Source: Capra hircus (Eukaryota > Chordata > Mammalia > Artiodactyla > Bovidae). Taken from it: a DNA stretch of 64,000 bases. Below are positions 45,239 through 56,965 of the stretch, piece by piece. Numbering within the stretch: the stretch's first letter is position 1; each line of letters opens with the position of its first letter. The DNA lies in the NCBI RefSeq assembly GCF_001704415.2, contig NC_030813.1, forward strand, positions 11,178,001-11,242,000, in the 5' to 3' direction. The translations under genes and the position numbers were made by a program. The notes beneath the pieces were generated by a model. The model saw nothing but the letters and a program-made list of their open reading frames with translations, was not told where the DNA came from and made no database searches.

Positions 45239-45480
45239 ACTACTATTTATGGGGTATTTGCTGTTTTTCATTATGCTAAGTACTTTATATAAGGTGGTGT
45301 ATATAATCTTCATGTCAGCCCAGAGAAGTAGGGGTTATTATCCCTATTTTATAGATGAGATACTAAAACTTGGGCTTAGTAATTTTAGCTAACTTGGCCA
45401 GGCTTCATGGACAGCAAATTGTAGAGCAGCGAATCAGGCCTGTTTAAGCTGATTCCAAAATCTATGACCTTCAACACTGC
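45239..45480 (+). repeat. MIR SINE, nearly complete
   Basis: Contains 'attatgctaagtactttata', 'attatccctattttatagat', 'cttggccaggcttcatgg' and the 3' 'tgtttaagctgattccaaaa'. Confidence 0.8.
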
Positions 45481-45486
45481 GCTATC

Positions 45487-46722
45487 AGTTCAGTTCAGTC
45501 ACTCAGTCATGTCTGACTCTTTGTGACCCCACGAATCACAGCACGCCAGGCCTCCCTGTCCATCACCAACTCCCGGAGTTCACTCAGACTAATGTCCATC
45601 GAGTCAGTGATACCATCCAGCCATCTCATCCTCTGTTGTCCCCTTCTCCTCCTGCCCTCAGTCCCTCCCAGCATCAGAGTCTTTTCCAATGAGTCAACTC
45701 TTTGCATGAGGTGGCCAAAGTACTGGAGTTTCAGCTTTAGCATCATTCCTTCCAAAGAAATCTCAGGGCTGATCTCCTTCAGAATGGACAGGTTGGATCT
45801 CCTTGCTGTCTAAGGGACTCTCAAGAGTCTTCTCCAACACCACAGTTCAAAAGCATCAATTCTTCGGCGCTCAGCCTTCTTCACAGTCCAACTCTCACAT
45901 CCATACATGACTACTGGAAAAACCATAGCCTTGACTAGATGGACCTTAGTCAGCAAAGTAATGGCTCTGTTTTTGAATATATTGTCTAGGTTGGTCATAA
46001 CTTTCCTTCAAAGGAGTAAGCGTCTTTTAATTTCATGGCTGCAGGCAGCATCTGCAGTATTTTGGAGCCCCCAAAAATAAAGTCTGACACTGTTTCCACT
46101 GTTTCCCCATCTATTTCCCATGAAGTGATGGGACTGGATGCCATGATCTTCGTTTTCTGAATGTTGATCTTTAAGCCAACTTTTTCACTCTCCACTTTCA
46201 CTTTCATCAAGAGGCCTTTTAGTTCCTCTTCACTTTCTGCCATAAGGGTGGTGTCATCTACATATCTGAGGTTATTGATATTTCTCCCGGCAATCTTGAT
46301 TCCAGCTTGTGTTTCTTCCAGTCCAGTGTTTCTCATGATGTACTCTGCATATAAGTTAAATAAGCAGGGTGACAATATACAGCCTTGACGTACTCCTTTT
46401 CTTATGTGGAACCAGTCTGTTGTTCCATGTCCAGTTCTCACTGTTGCTTCCTGACCTGCATACAGATTACTCAAGAGGCAGGACAGGTGGTCTGGTATTC
46501 CCATCTCTTTCAGAATTTTCCACAGTTTATTGTGATCCACACAGTCAAAGGCTTTGGCGTAGTCAATAAAGCAGAAATAGACGTTTTTCTGGAACTCTCT
46601 TGCTTTTTCCATAATCCAGCAGATGTTGGCAATTTTATCTCTGGTTCCTCTGCTTTTTCTAAAACCAGCTTGAACATCAGGAAATTTTCAGTTCACATAT
46701 TGCTGAAGCCTGGCTTGGAGAA
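45487..46722 (-). mobile_element. BovB LINE, 1.2-kb 3' portion with reverse-transcriptase motifs
   Basis: RTE-clade element. On the minus strand, an open piece (45995-46612) shows FIDYAKAFDCVDHNKLWKIL, the GVRQGCILSPCLFNLYAEYI palm motif and LRYVDDTTLMAESEEELK; the active-site box is YVDD where BovB copies commonly read YADD (as at 61565). Further open pieces (45810-45998, 45507-45755) give the C-terminus. At least two frame changes break the coding region. The 3' end carries agttc tail units at 45487. 5' truncated within the RT region near 46722. Confidence 0.93.
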
Positions 46723-47019
46723 CTAATCTTCCGTTCCAGGAAGGTCATCAGGACATGGCTGAGGATGGGATGTCCTTGGAATAGTGGTGATCCTGTGTGT
46801 CTGGAACCTAAGATAATGATAGGAGTATGATACCGCCAATGTGGAGCCACCTTATGAAGGACCTCGTAAGTCAAGTTATGACATCTTCACTGTGGTGCAC
46901 ATAATAAGGATTTAATAGTGTTTCAATCAGAATAATGAAAAGATCAAATGTGTTTCAGAAACTCAAGTTTGAGGAAAAGGAAGAAATAAAATTAGAAAGG
47001 AGAGAGACTAAACAAAGTA
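46723..47019. other. Unique stretch
   Basis: Nothing recognised. Confidence 0.35.
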
Positions 47020-47450
47020 AGTCCAGTTAGGAGGCTGGTTCTAGAAAACAGATAATAAGATCCTGAATCAAATCTTTGACAATCAGAGTGGTACTGAGAG
47101 AATTTATGTGAGAGATACTTAGGAGCTAAAGAAGGCTCTAGGACTGACTGGGTGAAGTAAAGGAAGATGAATAAGAAGGGAAGGAGGACTCAGGTATGAC
47201 TTCAGTTCCTAAGCAAAGGTGCTCTGAGCTAGGAGAAGATTATGTTATATATCAAAGTTTTTGGAAGAGTGAGGACAGACAGAAATATTAAGAGGTGAGT
47301 TAACAGTTGTTAAGTTTGTGGTTCCTGGTGTCCTAATGATAAGGGACAAACTGGAGAAGGGGAAGTTTAGACCTACTGTGCTAGAACAGATCATGAGTCA
47401 AAAACTTCAAAGATGAATACAAATGATTAAGGGATCAAAGAGAATGTGAA
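47020..47450 (+). repeat. Possible ancient repeat, family uncertain
   Basis: Purine-rich text with 'gtccagttaggaggctggtt' and 'ggaggactcaggtatgactt' resembles old repeat sequence related to 11940-12320. Low certainty. Confidence 0.3.
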
Positions 47451-48239
47451 ATTTGGGCTGTGGAATTTCATACTAACATCTACCTGTCTGGATTTCTATC
47501 TTACATCAGAGAATTCAGAATGATTCTTTGGTAATCCTCTCACAAGTGGAAAAACAGTCTCTCTTTCTTTTTAACTGGTATAAAGTACAGAGGACATTAG
47601 TTAAAAACCTAGATAGTTGGTGCATTGATATCTTTAAACCAGAAATAGTGTGCTTTTATGTTGAATGTAAGCATGGTTGTCTTATCAGCTTTTAAAGCCA
47701 CATTAACATTTTGAAAATTATTTTTAAAAAATCTATCTTTATTCCCTACAATAGTGAATCATGGTCTAACTCGCCCACAGCAACAAGACAGGGAAATAAC
47801 AAACAGAAAACTCTGATGGTGTTCCACTATTTCCAGTTGTTTGTTAAAAGAAAATGAGGAGAGACAAAGTAAAGACTTCTTATTTAGTAGCAACAGATGG
47901 CTTTAACTCCAAGTAACAGTATATTCTTTTCACCTCCATCTGCTTGCATTCTCTATATATTCAATTGCAGACCATAGGCAATAGTGTAGGCTGGGAAATT
48001 GTAATTCTAGAGGCATGTTTTATTATCTTATTGTAATAAGTATGTGACTCAGCTAATCTCATTCTTTAAGTTTATTTTTGCTTAAAATGGTAACATTTCA
48101 AAATACCATGTGAAATTCAATAGTTAAATCTTGTAAGAAGTTAATTGTGTATACGAAGGATACAGGCAACTCGACATAAACAGGGTCAGGCATCTATTAA
48201 CTTGTTCACAAATACAAGGAATATCTGGTGTTGTCATTT
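47451..48239. other. Unique stretch
   Basis: Nothing recognised. Confidence 0.4.
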
Positions 48240-48537
48240 AAAGGTAATCAGCTGCTGCTGCTGCTAAGTCACTTTCAGTCGTGTCCGACTCTGTGCGACC
48301 CCAGAGACAGCAGCCCACCAGGCTCCGCCGTCCCTGGGATTCTCCAGGCAAGAACGCTGGAGTGGGTTGCCATTTTCTTCTCCAATGCATGAAAGTGAAA
48401 AGTGAAAGTGAAGTTGCTCGGTCATGTCCGACTCTTCGTGACCCCATGGACAGCAGCCCACCAGGCTCCTCCGTCCATGGGATTTTCCAGGCAAGAGTAC
48501 TGGAGTGGGGTGCCATTGCCGTCTCCAAAAGGTAATC
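48240..48537 (-). mobile_element. BOV-A2 dimeric SINE, minus orientation, with target-site duplication
   Basis: Body 48250-48527, beginning (gct)n. The 10-bp duplication aaaggtaatc is at 48240-48249 and 48528-48537. CpGs are well preserved, so this is a fairly young copy. Confidence 0.96.
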
Positions 48538-48767
48538 TAGGGAGAACTTAATAGCTTTACTCCACGTGTTAGTAAAGGATGCACAAAATGATGCAAACAT
48601 TAAAAATAAGAGGCCTTGACTATTAAGTTCATGGCATTTGGATCCATCTTATTTGCCTTTTGGTTATCAAACCCCATCATGTTACCAAGAAATATAAACA
48701 GAATCGATCTGATGATAACATTTTCTCTAAAGTGTTTTCCATCCAGAACCGATGAGCTATTTCTTTT

Positions 48768-49423
48768 AAATCTATGGTCTTGAAAGAGACACATGTACCC
48801 CAATGTTCATCACAGCACTGTTTATAATAGCCAGGACATGGAAGCAACCTAGATGTCCATCAGCAGATGAATGGATAAGAAAGCTGTGGTACGTATATAC
48901 AATGGAGTACTACTCAGCCATTAAAAAGAATACATTTGAATCAGTTCTAATGAGGTGGATGAAACTGGAGCCGATTATACAGAGTGAAGTAAGCCAGAAA
49001 GAAAAACACCAATACAGTATACTAACACATATATATGGAGTTTAGAAAGATGGTAATGATAAACCTGTATGCAAAACAGCAAAAGAGACACAGATGTACA
49101 GAACAGTCTTTTGGACTCTGTGGGAGAGAGAAAGGGTGGGATTATTTGGGCGAATGGCACTGAAACATGTATAAATATCATATAAGAAATGAATCACCAG
49201 TCTAGGTTTGATGCAGGGTGCAGGATGCTTGCGGCTGGTGCACTGGGATGACCCAGAGGGATGGTGTGGAGGGGGAGGTGGGAGGGGGGTCGGGATGGGA
49301 ACACAGGGACACTCGTGGCAGATTCATGTTGATATGTGGCAAAACCAATACAATATTGTAAAGTAAAATAATAATAATAAATTTTTAAAAATAAAAAATA
49401 AAAATAAATAAATCTATGGTCTT
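48768..49423 (+). mobile_element. 5'-truncated L1 (628 bp) with 14-bp target-site duplication
   Basis: Body 48782-49409. The end of ORF2 is intact in frame: YTMEYYSAIKKNTFESVLMR ... ILTHIYGV and a stop at 49043-49045. The 3' UTR includes a G-rich tract (49255-49305) and an A-rich tail. The perfect duplication aaatctatggtctt is at 48768-48781 and 49410-49423. Probably younger than the other L1 tails here. Confidence 0.96.
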
Positions 49424-50904
49424 TTCACTACATACAATATGCATACAATATGCTATAATGAAAACAAAAGTTTTGAGAATTCAGTCATTGTAGATATATC
49501 TGATTCATACTCTTGGTATTTTAACTACTAAGGTAAAAATTTAAAACTTTAAGGAGATGACTGAGGAAATCATATAAGTCATACCTGAACCAATCCAATG
49601 GAAACTGAGCTTTGTGTATAAGTTGCTTTCTGTTCATTTATATCAGATCTGAAATTAAATATTATTACCTTTCTCCCAAATGGCTTTCTCTCACATCTGG
49701 AATTTATTTGACAGATAAAAGTTTCTATTTGGACATAAAAGAAAAGTCTAAACTGACATCTGAACAACCCAGACACAGCACGTGCCCAGAAGAGGCCTGA
49801 TACCTTACTCTGATAGAGTGGAGATTGGGCACTCAGATCACTGGGGTTGTGAATAATTGATAGGTTAGTGTAGGAATAATTAAATCCCTTCTTAACCTCA
49901 GAGGACTGGGAATATAACTCTCCATTAGAGTATCTTCTGTTCCTTTCCATCAGGGTTATGGCATTATTAGGATTCCAATAATGTCCAACTGACGTAGACA
50001 GATGGGTGATGTGTTCTATTATTCCAAAGCTGGATCTGCTTTAATGAGGTTTACTTTAAACTATATTTTTAGTTTGATATTTCTTCAATATATATTCACT
50101 ACCCATAAAACATTTTCATATCTTTAACTATATAAGATGACAATATATCTCAATGCAAATAATTTTGTTTATTTTGAAACCATCTGTTCTGTCTGAGGCA
50201 TGGTAGAAACAGAGAAATATAAACTCCTTCCCTGTATGGTTTAAGTGTCAAGAAGAGAAGACTTCTGTGCAAATTGATAATTATAAATGAATAATGTAAA
50301 GACAATCATATAGATATACAAAAATTCTTGATTAATCTAGAGAAGAGAGTAAATGACTGCTCAGGGAATTAAGAAAAATGTAGAGAGCAATTGAGATTTG
50401 AGACAGGTTTAAGACTGGATAGGAATTTCCAGGTGGAGAAGTCAAGGAGAGATATAGCCAACTGACTAACATGCAGTCAATGGAAATATAAAGGAAAATG
50501 GCCCATTTATTACTTAGAATAAATGCTATGTGCTATTACAAAAAGACTCAAGATGGACAGAAATAGAAACAAAAGTTTGCCTCTCACTCATATAAAGTGG
50601 ATATTTCTGGCTGACATGTGGCTTTTCTCCAGGCAGTAATCCAGGAATGCAAGCTCCTTCCTTCAGAGTCTCTGCTGTCTCCTAAGGTACCATTACTTCT
50701 TACATCTTCCTAACAGAGTGAGAGATCTCGGAGGGTCACATCTACTGGCCTGCAAATGACACACTGTGCATCTATTCCTCTTCCATTTGCTAGAACACAG
50801 TCACCCATCTGACTAAGGGAGAAAAATTCAATGAGGCAGAACTTAAATTTAATCTGTTAGATGAAAAAGGCATAAACATACCTACACCCCAATGTTTAAT
50901 GTGG
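49424..50904. other. Unique stretch
   Basis: The 123-residue minus frame at 49579-49950 has no domain or splice support. No repeat recognised. Confidence 0.45.
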
Positions 50905-51307
50905 GGCATATGTAAAAGGTCTATGTGCCCAGTCACTCAATCATGCCCAACTCTTTGCGACCCCATGGACTGTAGCCCACCAGGCTCCTCTGTCCATGAA
51001 ATTTTCCAGGCAAGAATACTGGAGTGGGTTGCCATTTCCTCCTCCGGGGGATCTTCCCGACCCAGAGATCAAACCCACATCTCTTGCATCTCCTGCATGG
51101 GCAGGCAGATTCTTTACTACTGCGCCACCAGAGAATCCTGAGGATGAGATGGCTAGATAGCATCACCAACTCAGCAGACATAAGTTTGAGCAAACTCCGG
51201 GAGATAGTAAAAGACAGGGGAGCCTGGCATGCTGCAATCCATGGGGCTGCAAAGAGTCAAAGAATCGGACACAGTTAAACAGCAACAATAACAACAACAG
51301 GCATATG
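50905..51307. mobile_element. Back-to-back Bov-tA (minus) and BovB tail (plus) within one direct repeat
   Basis: Minus Bov-tA from about 50913 to 51138, then + strand BovB 3' end 51139-51299 ending in (aac)n. The outer edges share ggcatatg (50905-50912 and 51300-51307). This is either one chimeric, inverted insertion or a SINE that landed at the 5' edge of a BovB fragment. Confidence 0.7.
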
Positions 51308-51965
51308 GCCACAGTTAACTTTAAGGGGAGCTAGGAAGTCTCCAGCTCTGGAATTCAAGTGTATTGGGCAGGGGAGGCTAACCCTTATGGGGGGAAAAAA
51401 TTCAGTGGCTTATCATAGTAAATGTTTGCTTCTTGCTTGTACCACCATGTAATAAGGATTATCAAGAAGGCTCTGCTGCAGGCACTCATTCAAGCTTTCT
51501 TCCATGTAGTGGTTTGACAACATCCTGGGACCTTAATGCTTCTTCCTGACCCTGAGCAGTGGCCAGAAGACAAAAGGAGAGAGAATCAAGTGAGGGGCCT
51601 GCCTGACGGTGGTGGATGGCATTTCCACCCTCAATGCTATGAGCAGAAAATAGACATACAGCCCCAGCTGCAAAAAAGGCTGAGGAGTAATGTCTAGCTG
51701 TTTGCCAAGTAAAATCAATGTTTATAAACTAACCAGTCTTTGACACTCCTGTGTTTTTAATACGTCTTTGCTCTCTCCACATAGAGAATATCCTTGCCAT
51801 CTCCCCAAAAGAATAGAGCCAGAGTCTCATTCAGTCACTGCCTCTAACCCAAAGTCAAGAATCTCCAGGAGATGTGCCGTCCTCAAGTGCAAATGCTGTT
51901 CCTGATGATTCTATGCGTAGTAAGAAAACAAATTCGTTTGGATGATATATACAGATATGTACAAG
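51308..51965. other. Unique stretch
   Basis: Nothing recognised. Confidence 0.4.
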
Positions 51966-52417
51966 CATGCTCAGTCACTTCAGTCATGTCTGACTCTCTG
52001 TGACCCTATGGACTGTAGCCTGCCATGCCCCTCTGTCCATGGGCTTCTCTGGGCAAGAATACTGGAGTGTTGCTGCTGCTGCTGCTGCTGCTAAGTTGCT
52101 TCAGTCATGTCCGACTCTGTACGACCCCATAGACGGCAGCCCACCAGGCTCCCCCGTCCCTGGGATTCTCCAGACAAGAACACTGGAGTGGGTTGCCATT
52201 TCCTTCTCCAATGCATGAAAGTGAAAAGTGAAAGTGAAGTTGCTCAGTCATGTCCTACTTAGTGACCCCATGGACTGCAGCCAACCAGGCTCCTCCATCC
52301 ATGGGATTTTCCAGGTGTTAGCCACTCCCTTCACCAGAGGATCTTCTTGACCCAGGGTTCGACCTAAATCTCCTACACTGCAGGTGGATTCTTCACCACT
52401 GAGCCACTGGGGCAGCC
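51966..52417 (-). mobile_element. Bov-tA SINE split by a BOV-A2
   Basis: Outer Bov-tA pieces 51966-52071 and 52315-52417, both minus, join in order once the inner SINE is removed. Confidence 0.9.
52067..52319 (-). mobile_element. BOV-A2 SINE nested in the Bov-tA
   Basis: Inner body about 52072-52314, beginning with (gct)n. A short direct repeat gtgtt flanks it (52067-52071 and 52315-52319). Confidence 0.88.
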
Positions 52418-52458
52418 CAGATATAGATATAGATATGGATATGGATATAGAATATGGA
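52417..52458. repeat. Hexamer tract (gatata)n / (gatatg)n
   Basis: About six imperfect units directly after the Bov-tA head. Confidence 0.88.
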
Positions 52459-53234
52459 GCAGGGACAGAATAGCCACAATAAATATGCTCATTTGAAGAA
52501 GGGAAGAACCAGAGTTGTATTGAAACTGCATCAATTCTGAAATCCTGTAGGATCAACCTAGTGAACGAATGTAGGCAAACTTCTCAGATGGTTCTTCATT
52601 TGCCATCACTCTCTACCGGAAGAATGCCATCCTTCAGGGGTGTCCAGTTTTCACAGCTCATTTTCTCTTGGAATAAGCTTGGTGGCCTGAAATTTGTTTG
52701 ATAGCTTGAACATTCAGAGGTTCTTTCTCGTTGACACTGTTTCATTGACAACACAAGTCAACTCCAAAATGTCCTAACAGGCTTCTGCTTACTTTGACTT
52801 TCACGTGCCAGTAACCACACATAAAGTCCTGTCCTAGGCCTCATTCTGTTCCTGTGCTTTCTCACCCTTAAACCCATCTCTCAGCCTAGTGGGCCACCTC
52901 CACACCAGGTGGGACAACAGACCCGAATTAGAAGATGTTTTAATTTGATTTGTGTCTGGGCCTGAGTAACTCACTTCACCTGAAAAGTCTCACTGGGTTT
53001 TCAGTATTCAAAGCCTTTTTTTAATCTTATCTTTTATATCTCTCCCAATTTGATGTTCAGAACTGATTGGTTTTCCTACTAATAGCCAGATCATGAAATC
53101 TGTTTATGCCATGATAAAGAATTATTTTCTATTCTGAAGTCAGGCAGAATCTATTTGAGATTACTTTTCACAGTAGAATACCATAATCAAATCTGCATTA
53201 TAGGAAGACTACACAAGAAATATAAGAGGAAGAA
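52459..53234. other. Unique stretch
   Basis: No recognised gene or repeat. Confidence 0.4.
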
Positions 53235-53362
53235 GGAAACTAACATTAATTGAACATCATTTAACACCTTAAATGAGATAGGTTCTTATCATTTAATTAT
53301 AGCAATAATCTTGTAAAGAAGGTAATTTTTATTGTATCCCATTTTGACAGGTGAGGAAAGTT
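53235..53362 (+). repeat. MIR SINE remnant
   Basis: Diverged MIR: 'atttaattatagcaataatc' then 'tatcccattttgacaggtga'. Confidence 0.65.
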
Positions 53363-53621
53363 TAAAATCTTAAAGCTTTAATTATCTTTTTTCTTGTCCA
53401 ACAATAAGCTTCAAAGTCAGTATGCAGGCTAGAAATATCTGACTTTGGAATCCATACTCTTCTCAAGCTAAGCTGGTTAATTGGAAGTGAGACTAGAGAG
53501 GTAAAGGCATTTAGAAAATCCTTTAATATCTCATGCAAATAATGAAAAGAGGGTATGTACTCTAGGTCAGCAGTTGTGAGGATAGAAAATGGAGACTTGT
53601 TTGGAAAATAGCTTGAAAATA
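53363..53621. other. Unique stretch
   Basis: Possibly the diverged 3' remainder of the MIR; otherwise nothing recognised. Confidence 0.35.
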
Positions 53622-53810
53622 TAAAGAATCTGCCTGCAGTGCAGGAGCCCCTGGTTCCATCCCTGGGTTGGGAAGATCCCCTGGAGAAGGGAAGGGCAAC
53701 CCACTCCAGCATTCTTACCTGGAGAATCTCATGGACAGAGGAGCCTAGAGGGCTACAGTCCATGGGGTCACAAAGTCAGACATGACTGAGCAACTCACAC
53801 ACACACATGC
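53622..53810 (+). mobile_element. Bov-tA SINE lacking its first bases
   Basis: Starts within the tRNA-derived head at 'taaagaatctgcctgcagtg' and runs to the 3' end, followed by an (ac)n tail. 5' truncated by about 25 bases. Confidence 0.88.
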
Positions 53811-53854
53811 GTACAAGGCAGAACCTGGCCCAAAAAGGTGATTCTTTCTTTCCA

Positions 53855-54012
53855 ACAGCCTCCAGAAAGAAGCTCAAGCTTACCATCACCCTGATTTTAG
53901 ACCAATGAGACATATTTTGAAACTGTAACATCCAAGATCATAGCACAATAAATTTGTCTTGTGTTTAATTGCTAAGTCTGTGTTTTGTTACAGCAAGAGT
54001 AGGAAACTAAGG
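53855..54012 (+). repeat. MLT1-type (MaLR) LTR 3' end
   Basis: Order 'cctccagaaagaagctcaag', 'ccctgattttagaccaatga', 'caataaatttgtcttgtg' and 'ttgttacagcaagagtagga' fits the MaLR LTR end. Ancient. Confidence 0.6.
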
Positions 54013-54599
54013 TGTACTCCAACATCAACAATCTTTAACCCCAGAAAAAACAATAATACTTGGATCATATTACGTTTTCACTGCCTCCCACTGACCTCTC
54101 CACTTTACTCAGTCGATTCACCAGCTTGAAATCCCTAGCCAGTTATTATAATCATTCCCCTCTCTGGTTTCATGACATTCACTTAGCAAAACCCAAACAC
54201 TAGCTCTTTACCCACTCTAGGCCTGCATTTAGATGACAGAACGTGTTCATGACAGCGTGTGCAGATCACAACCACCTTAAATCCACTGTGTCTTCCATCA
54301 GGTAGCTCCTTAACACTGACCTGCTAAAATACTGCATTTCTCTAGTCCATTTATTAAGCCACTCTTCTGCTGACATTTCTATACCTATTTCTCACCCAAA
54401 ACCTTCGCATCAATTCCCCTATTACCTTATTTCATTAGATGAAAGGAAGCAATCTGAAGATTACACCTGCCCACTTACACCCTTACGTCTACCCATCTGC
54501 CCATGTCTGTGCCCTAACACTTCTCTCATTACTATGGCTGATTTGCCTGTGCTTTTAACTGAAGTCAGATCTTTCATTTATATACTAACTTGAGTCTTC
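54013..54599. other. Unique or strongly diverged stretch
   Basis: Could include old L2 sequence. No gene recognised. Confidence 0.35.
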
Positions 54600-54768
54600 T
54601 TGTTTTTTGTTTTTTTTTTAAAGAATTAGCTGGTTTGTCTATCTGTTTATTTTTCACTCTGCCCCAGGCATGCAGGGTCTTAGTTCCCTGACCAGGGATC
54701 AAAACACAGCCCCTTGCATTGGAAGTGGAGTCTTAACCACCCGACGTCCAGGGGAGAGCCAGCCTTGT
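54600..54768 (-). mobile_element. CHR-type tRNA SINE, minus orientation
   Basis: T-run at 54605-54620 (tail), then 'gcagggtcttagttccctga', 'ccagggatcaaaacacagcc' and the head 'cttaaccacccgacgtccag'. Reverse of a CHR-family SINE. Confidence 0.75.
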
Positions 54769-54924
54769 TTCCTCTAATCTATTGAATCCAGAATTTCTCC
54801 TGTGTCTCTCAGGCTTCAACTTTCCCTACCTAGTGACTGTGCCATTCTATATGTGAACAGGCTGCTGTTTCCTCTACCTGAAGACTTGACTGCATTCTCT
54901 TGGTTCTCCCATCCCTCTCCATTC

Positions 54925-55499
54925 AGTTCAGTTCAGTCACTCAGTCGTGTCCGACTCTTTGCTACCACATAAATCGCAGCACGCCAGGCCTCCCTGTCCA
55001 TCACCATCTCCCGGAGTTCACTCAGACTCACGTCCATCGAGTCAGTGATGCCATCCAGCCATCTGATCCTGGGTCATCCCCTTCTCCTCCTGCCCCCAAT
55101 TCCTCCCAGCATCAGAGTCTTTTCCAATGAGTCAACTCTTCGCATGAGGTGGCCAAAGTACTGGAGCTTCAGCTTTAGCATCATTCCTTCCAAAGAAATC
55201 CCAGGGCTGATCTCCTTCAGAATGGACTGGTTAGATCTCCTTGCAGTCCAAGGGACTCTCAAGAGTCTTCTCCAACACCACAGTTCAAAAGCATCAATTC
55301 TTCAGCACTCAGCCTTCTTCACAGTCCAACTCTCACATCCATACATGACCACAGGAAAAACCACAGACTTGACTAGATGGACCTTAGTCTGCAAAGTAAT
55401 GTCTCTGCTTTTGAATGTGCTATCTAGGTTGGCCATAACTTTTCTTCCAAGGAGTAAGCGTCTTTTAATTTCATGGCTGCAGTCAACATCTGCAGTGAT
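54925..55499 (-). mobile_element. BovB LINE 3' fragment, minus orientation
   Basis: Tail agttc units at 54925, then the ORF C-terminus. On the minus strand 'VVMYGCESWTVKKAEC' and 'LKLQYFGHLMRRVDSLEKTL' are readable. The 164-residue + strand frame (55045-55539) is a shadow. Weak tctccat repeats adjoin both ends. Confidence 0.92.
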
Positions 55500-56109
55500 C
55501 ACCATCTCCATAGTTGTCCCATTTTCTTCTTTAAGGTAAACTTCTCAAAAGAGTTCCCTGCACTTTTTATCTTCTATTCCTTATCTCCACACACCTCATG
55601 CCCTCTTGAACCCCCTCCACATAGGTTTTCCTCAAACACTATAAAAGGACAGCTTTTGTTAAGATGCCAATTACCCTGTATTCCAAAAACTAAAGGTAAA
55701 TATCAGCCATTATTTACTTGATCTATCAGTTCCATTTGATCCTGTAGCTCACATTCTTTTTCTCGAAATGCTTTTTTCACTTTCTTCCCAGGTCACCATC
55801 ATTTCTTGGTTTAACTCTCAGCTCAGTGATGTCTCCCACTTCCTCTTCTGTGTTCTTTTCATAGCATACATACAATCTTTAAAGAGTGATGTGTCGTTGG
55901 ACCTCTTCTCAGCACTCACTTATTTAGTGAGCTCATTCAACTTCATTGCTTGAGATGCTACGTTGACAGTTCTTAAACTGATGACTACCCATGAACTCAC
56001 CTCTGAACCTCAGCCTCTAATGTTCAAGACTTTCTACACAGCATCACCATTTGTACATTTAATAGGCATCTCAAACAAAATGTCCCAATTGACTCCTCCT
56101 CTCCCTGAC
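55500..56109. other. Unique stretch
   Basis: No recognised gene or repeat. Confidence 0.4.
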
Positions 56110-56525
56110 ACACAAACCATGGACTGATGAACTGAGAAAATAGGGCGAAAGACCTTAACAAGCATCACACCAAAGAAGATATACAGATGGAAAATAAGTG
56201 TATAAAACACACAAATAAGCATTAAGATGCTCCACATCATATGGGAGCATTTCATCAGGGAAATGCAATTAAAACAATGAGATACCCGTACACACCTATT
56301 GGAACAGCCAAAATTTGAAACACTGAAGACACCAAACACTGGCAAGGATGTGAAACAATAGAAACTATCACTTGTTGCTGCTGGTAATGCAAAATAGAAG
56401 AGCTACTTTGGAAGACAGTCTTGTGATTTGTTATAAAACTAAATGCACTCTTTTCATATGATTCGGCCATTACACTCCTTGATATCTCCTTACCCAAAGG
56501 AGATGAAAACCTATGTCCATACCGT
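56110..56525 (+). repeat. Ancient L1 (L1M-type) ORF2 3' fragment
   Basis: Readable old L1 text: 'agaagatatacagatggaaa', 'gatgctccacatcatatggg', 'gggaaatgcaattaaaacaa', 'ggcaaggatgtgaaacaata' and 'cccaaaggagatgaaaacct'. Numerous stops; far older than the ruminant L1s. Confidence 0.8.
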
Positions 56526-56819
56526 GATGGAATGATGATACGTTGGGAAGGCTATGCATGTATTGTGTTAGGGTGTGTGGGAAACTTCTACAGTTTCACT
56601 TTCTTTTTTGTTGTAATTTTGTTGTAAACTGCTGTTTAAAAAGTGTCCCTTTCCTCTAGTAAATAGAGCCCCCAAACAAGGCATCCAGCATGAAAAGCCT
56701 TCCCCATCTACCCTGTTGATAACTGCAAGGGCTTCTCTCTCCACTCCCACTTCACCAGAACTCCCTTTCTTCCATCTTGACTTATTTTTCTTCATTGCGT
56801 GTTATACTTCTCACCTATT
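56526..56819. other. Unique stretch
   Basis: Nothing recognised. Confidence 0.35.
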
Positions 56820-56965
56820 GGTTTTGCTTGGTGCTTTTCTCCCTCCCTGCTCTAGGATTCAAGGTCCATGAAGATGGGCAGGTGAGTCTCTCTTGTTTAC
56901 TATTGGATCCCCAGTGCCTATAAACATGCTTGATGTAGAAGAGGTGCCTCATTATTTCTTGACTT
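56820..56965 (+). repeat. L2 LINE 3' end remnant
   Basis: Shows 'ctctaggattcaaggtccat', 'gaagatgggcag' and 'tattggatccccagtgccta'. Confidence 0.6.

Noticed and set aside
56856..56881. Apparent 26-base micro-exon with excellent splice signals
   Set aside because: It lies within an L2 3' end whose consensus naturally contains such a pyrimidine tract, CTAG and a GTGAGT-like donor.
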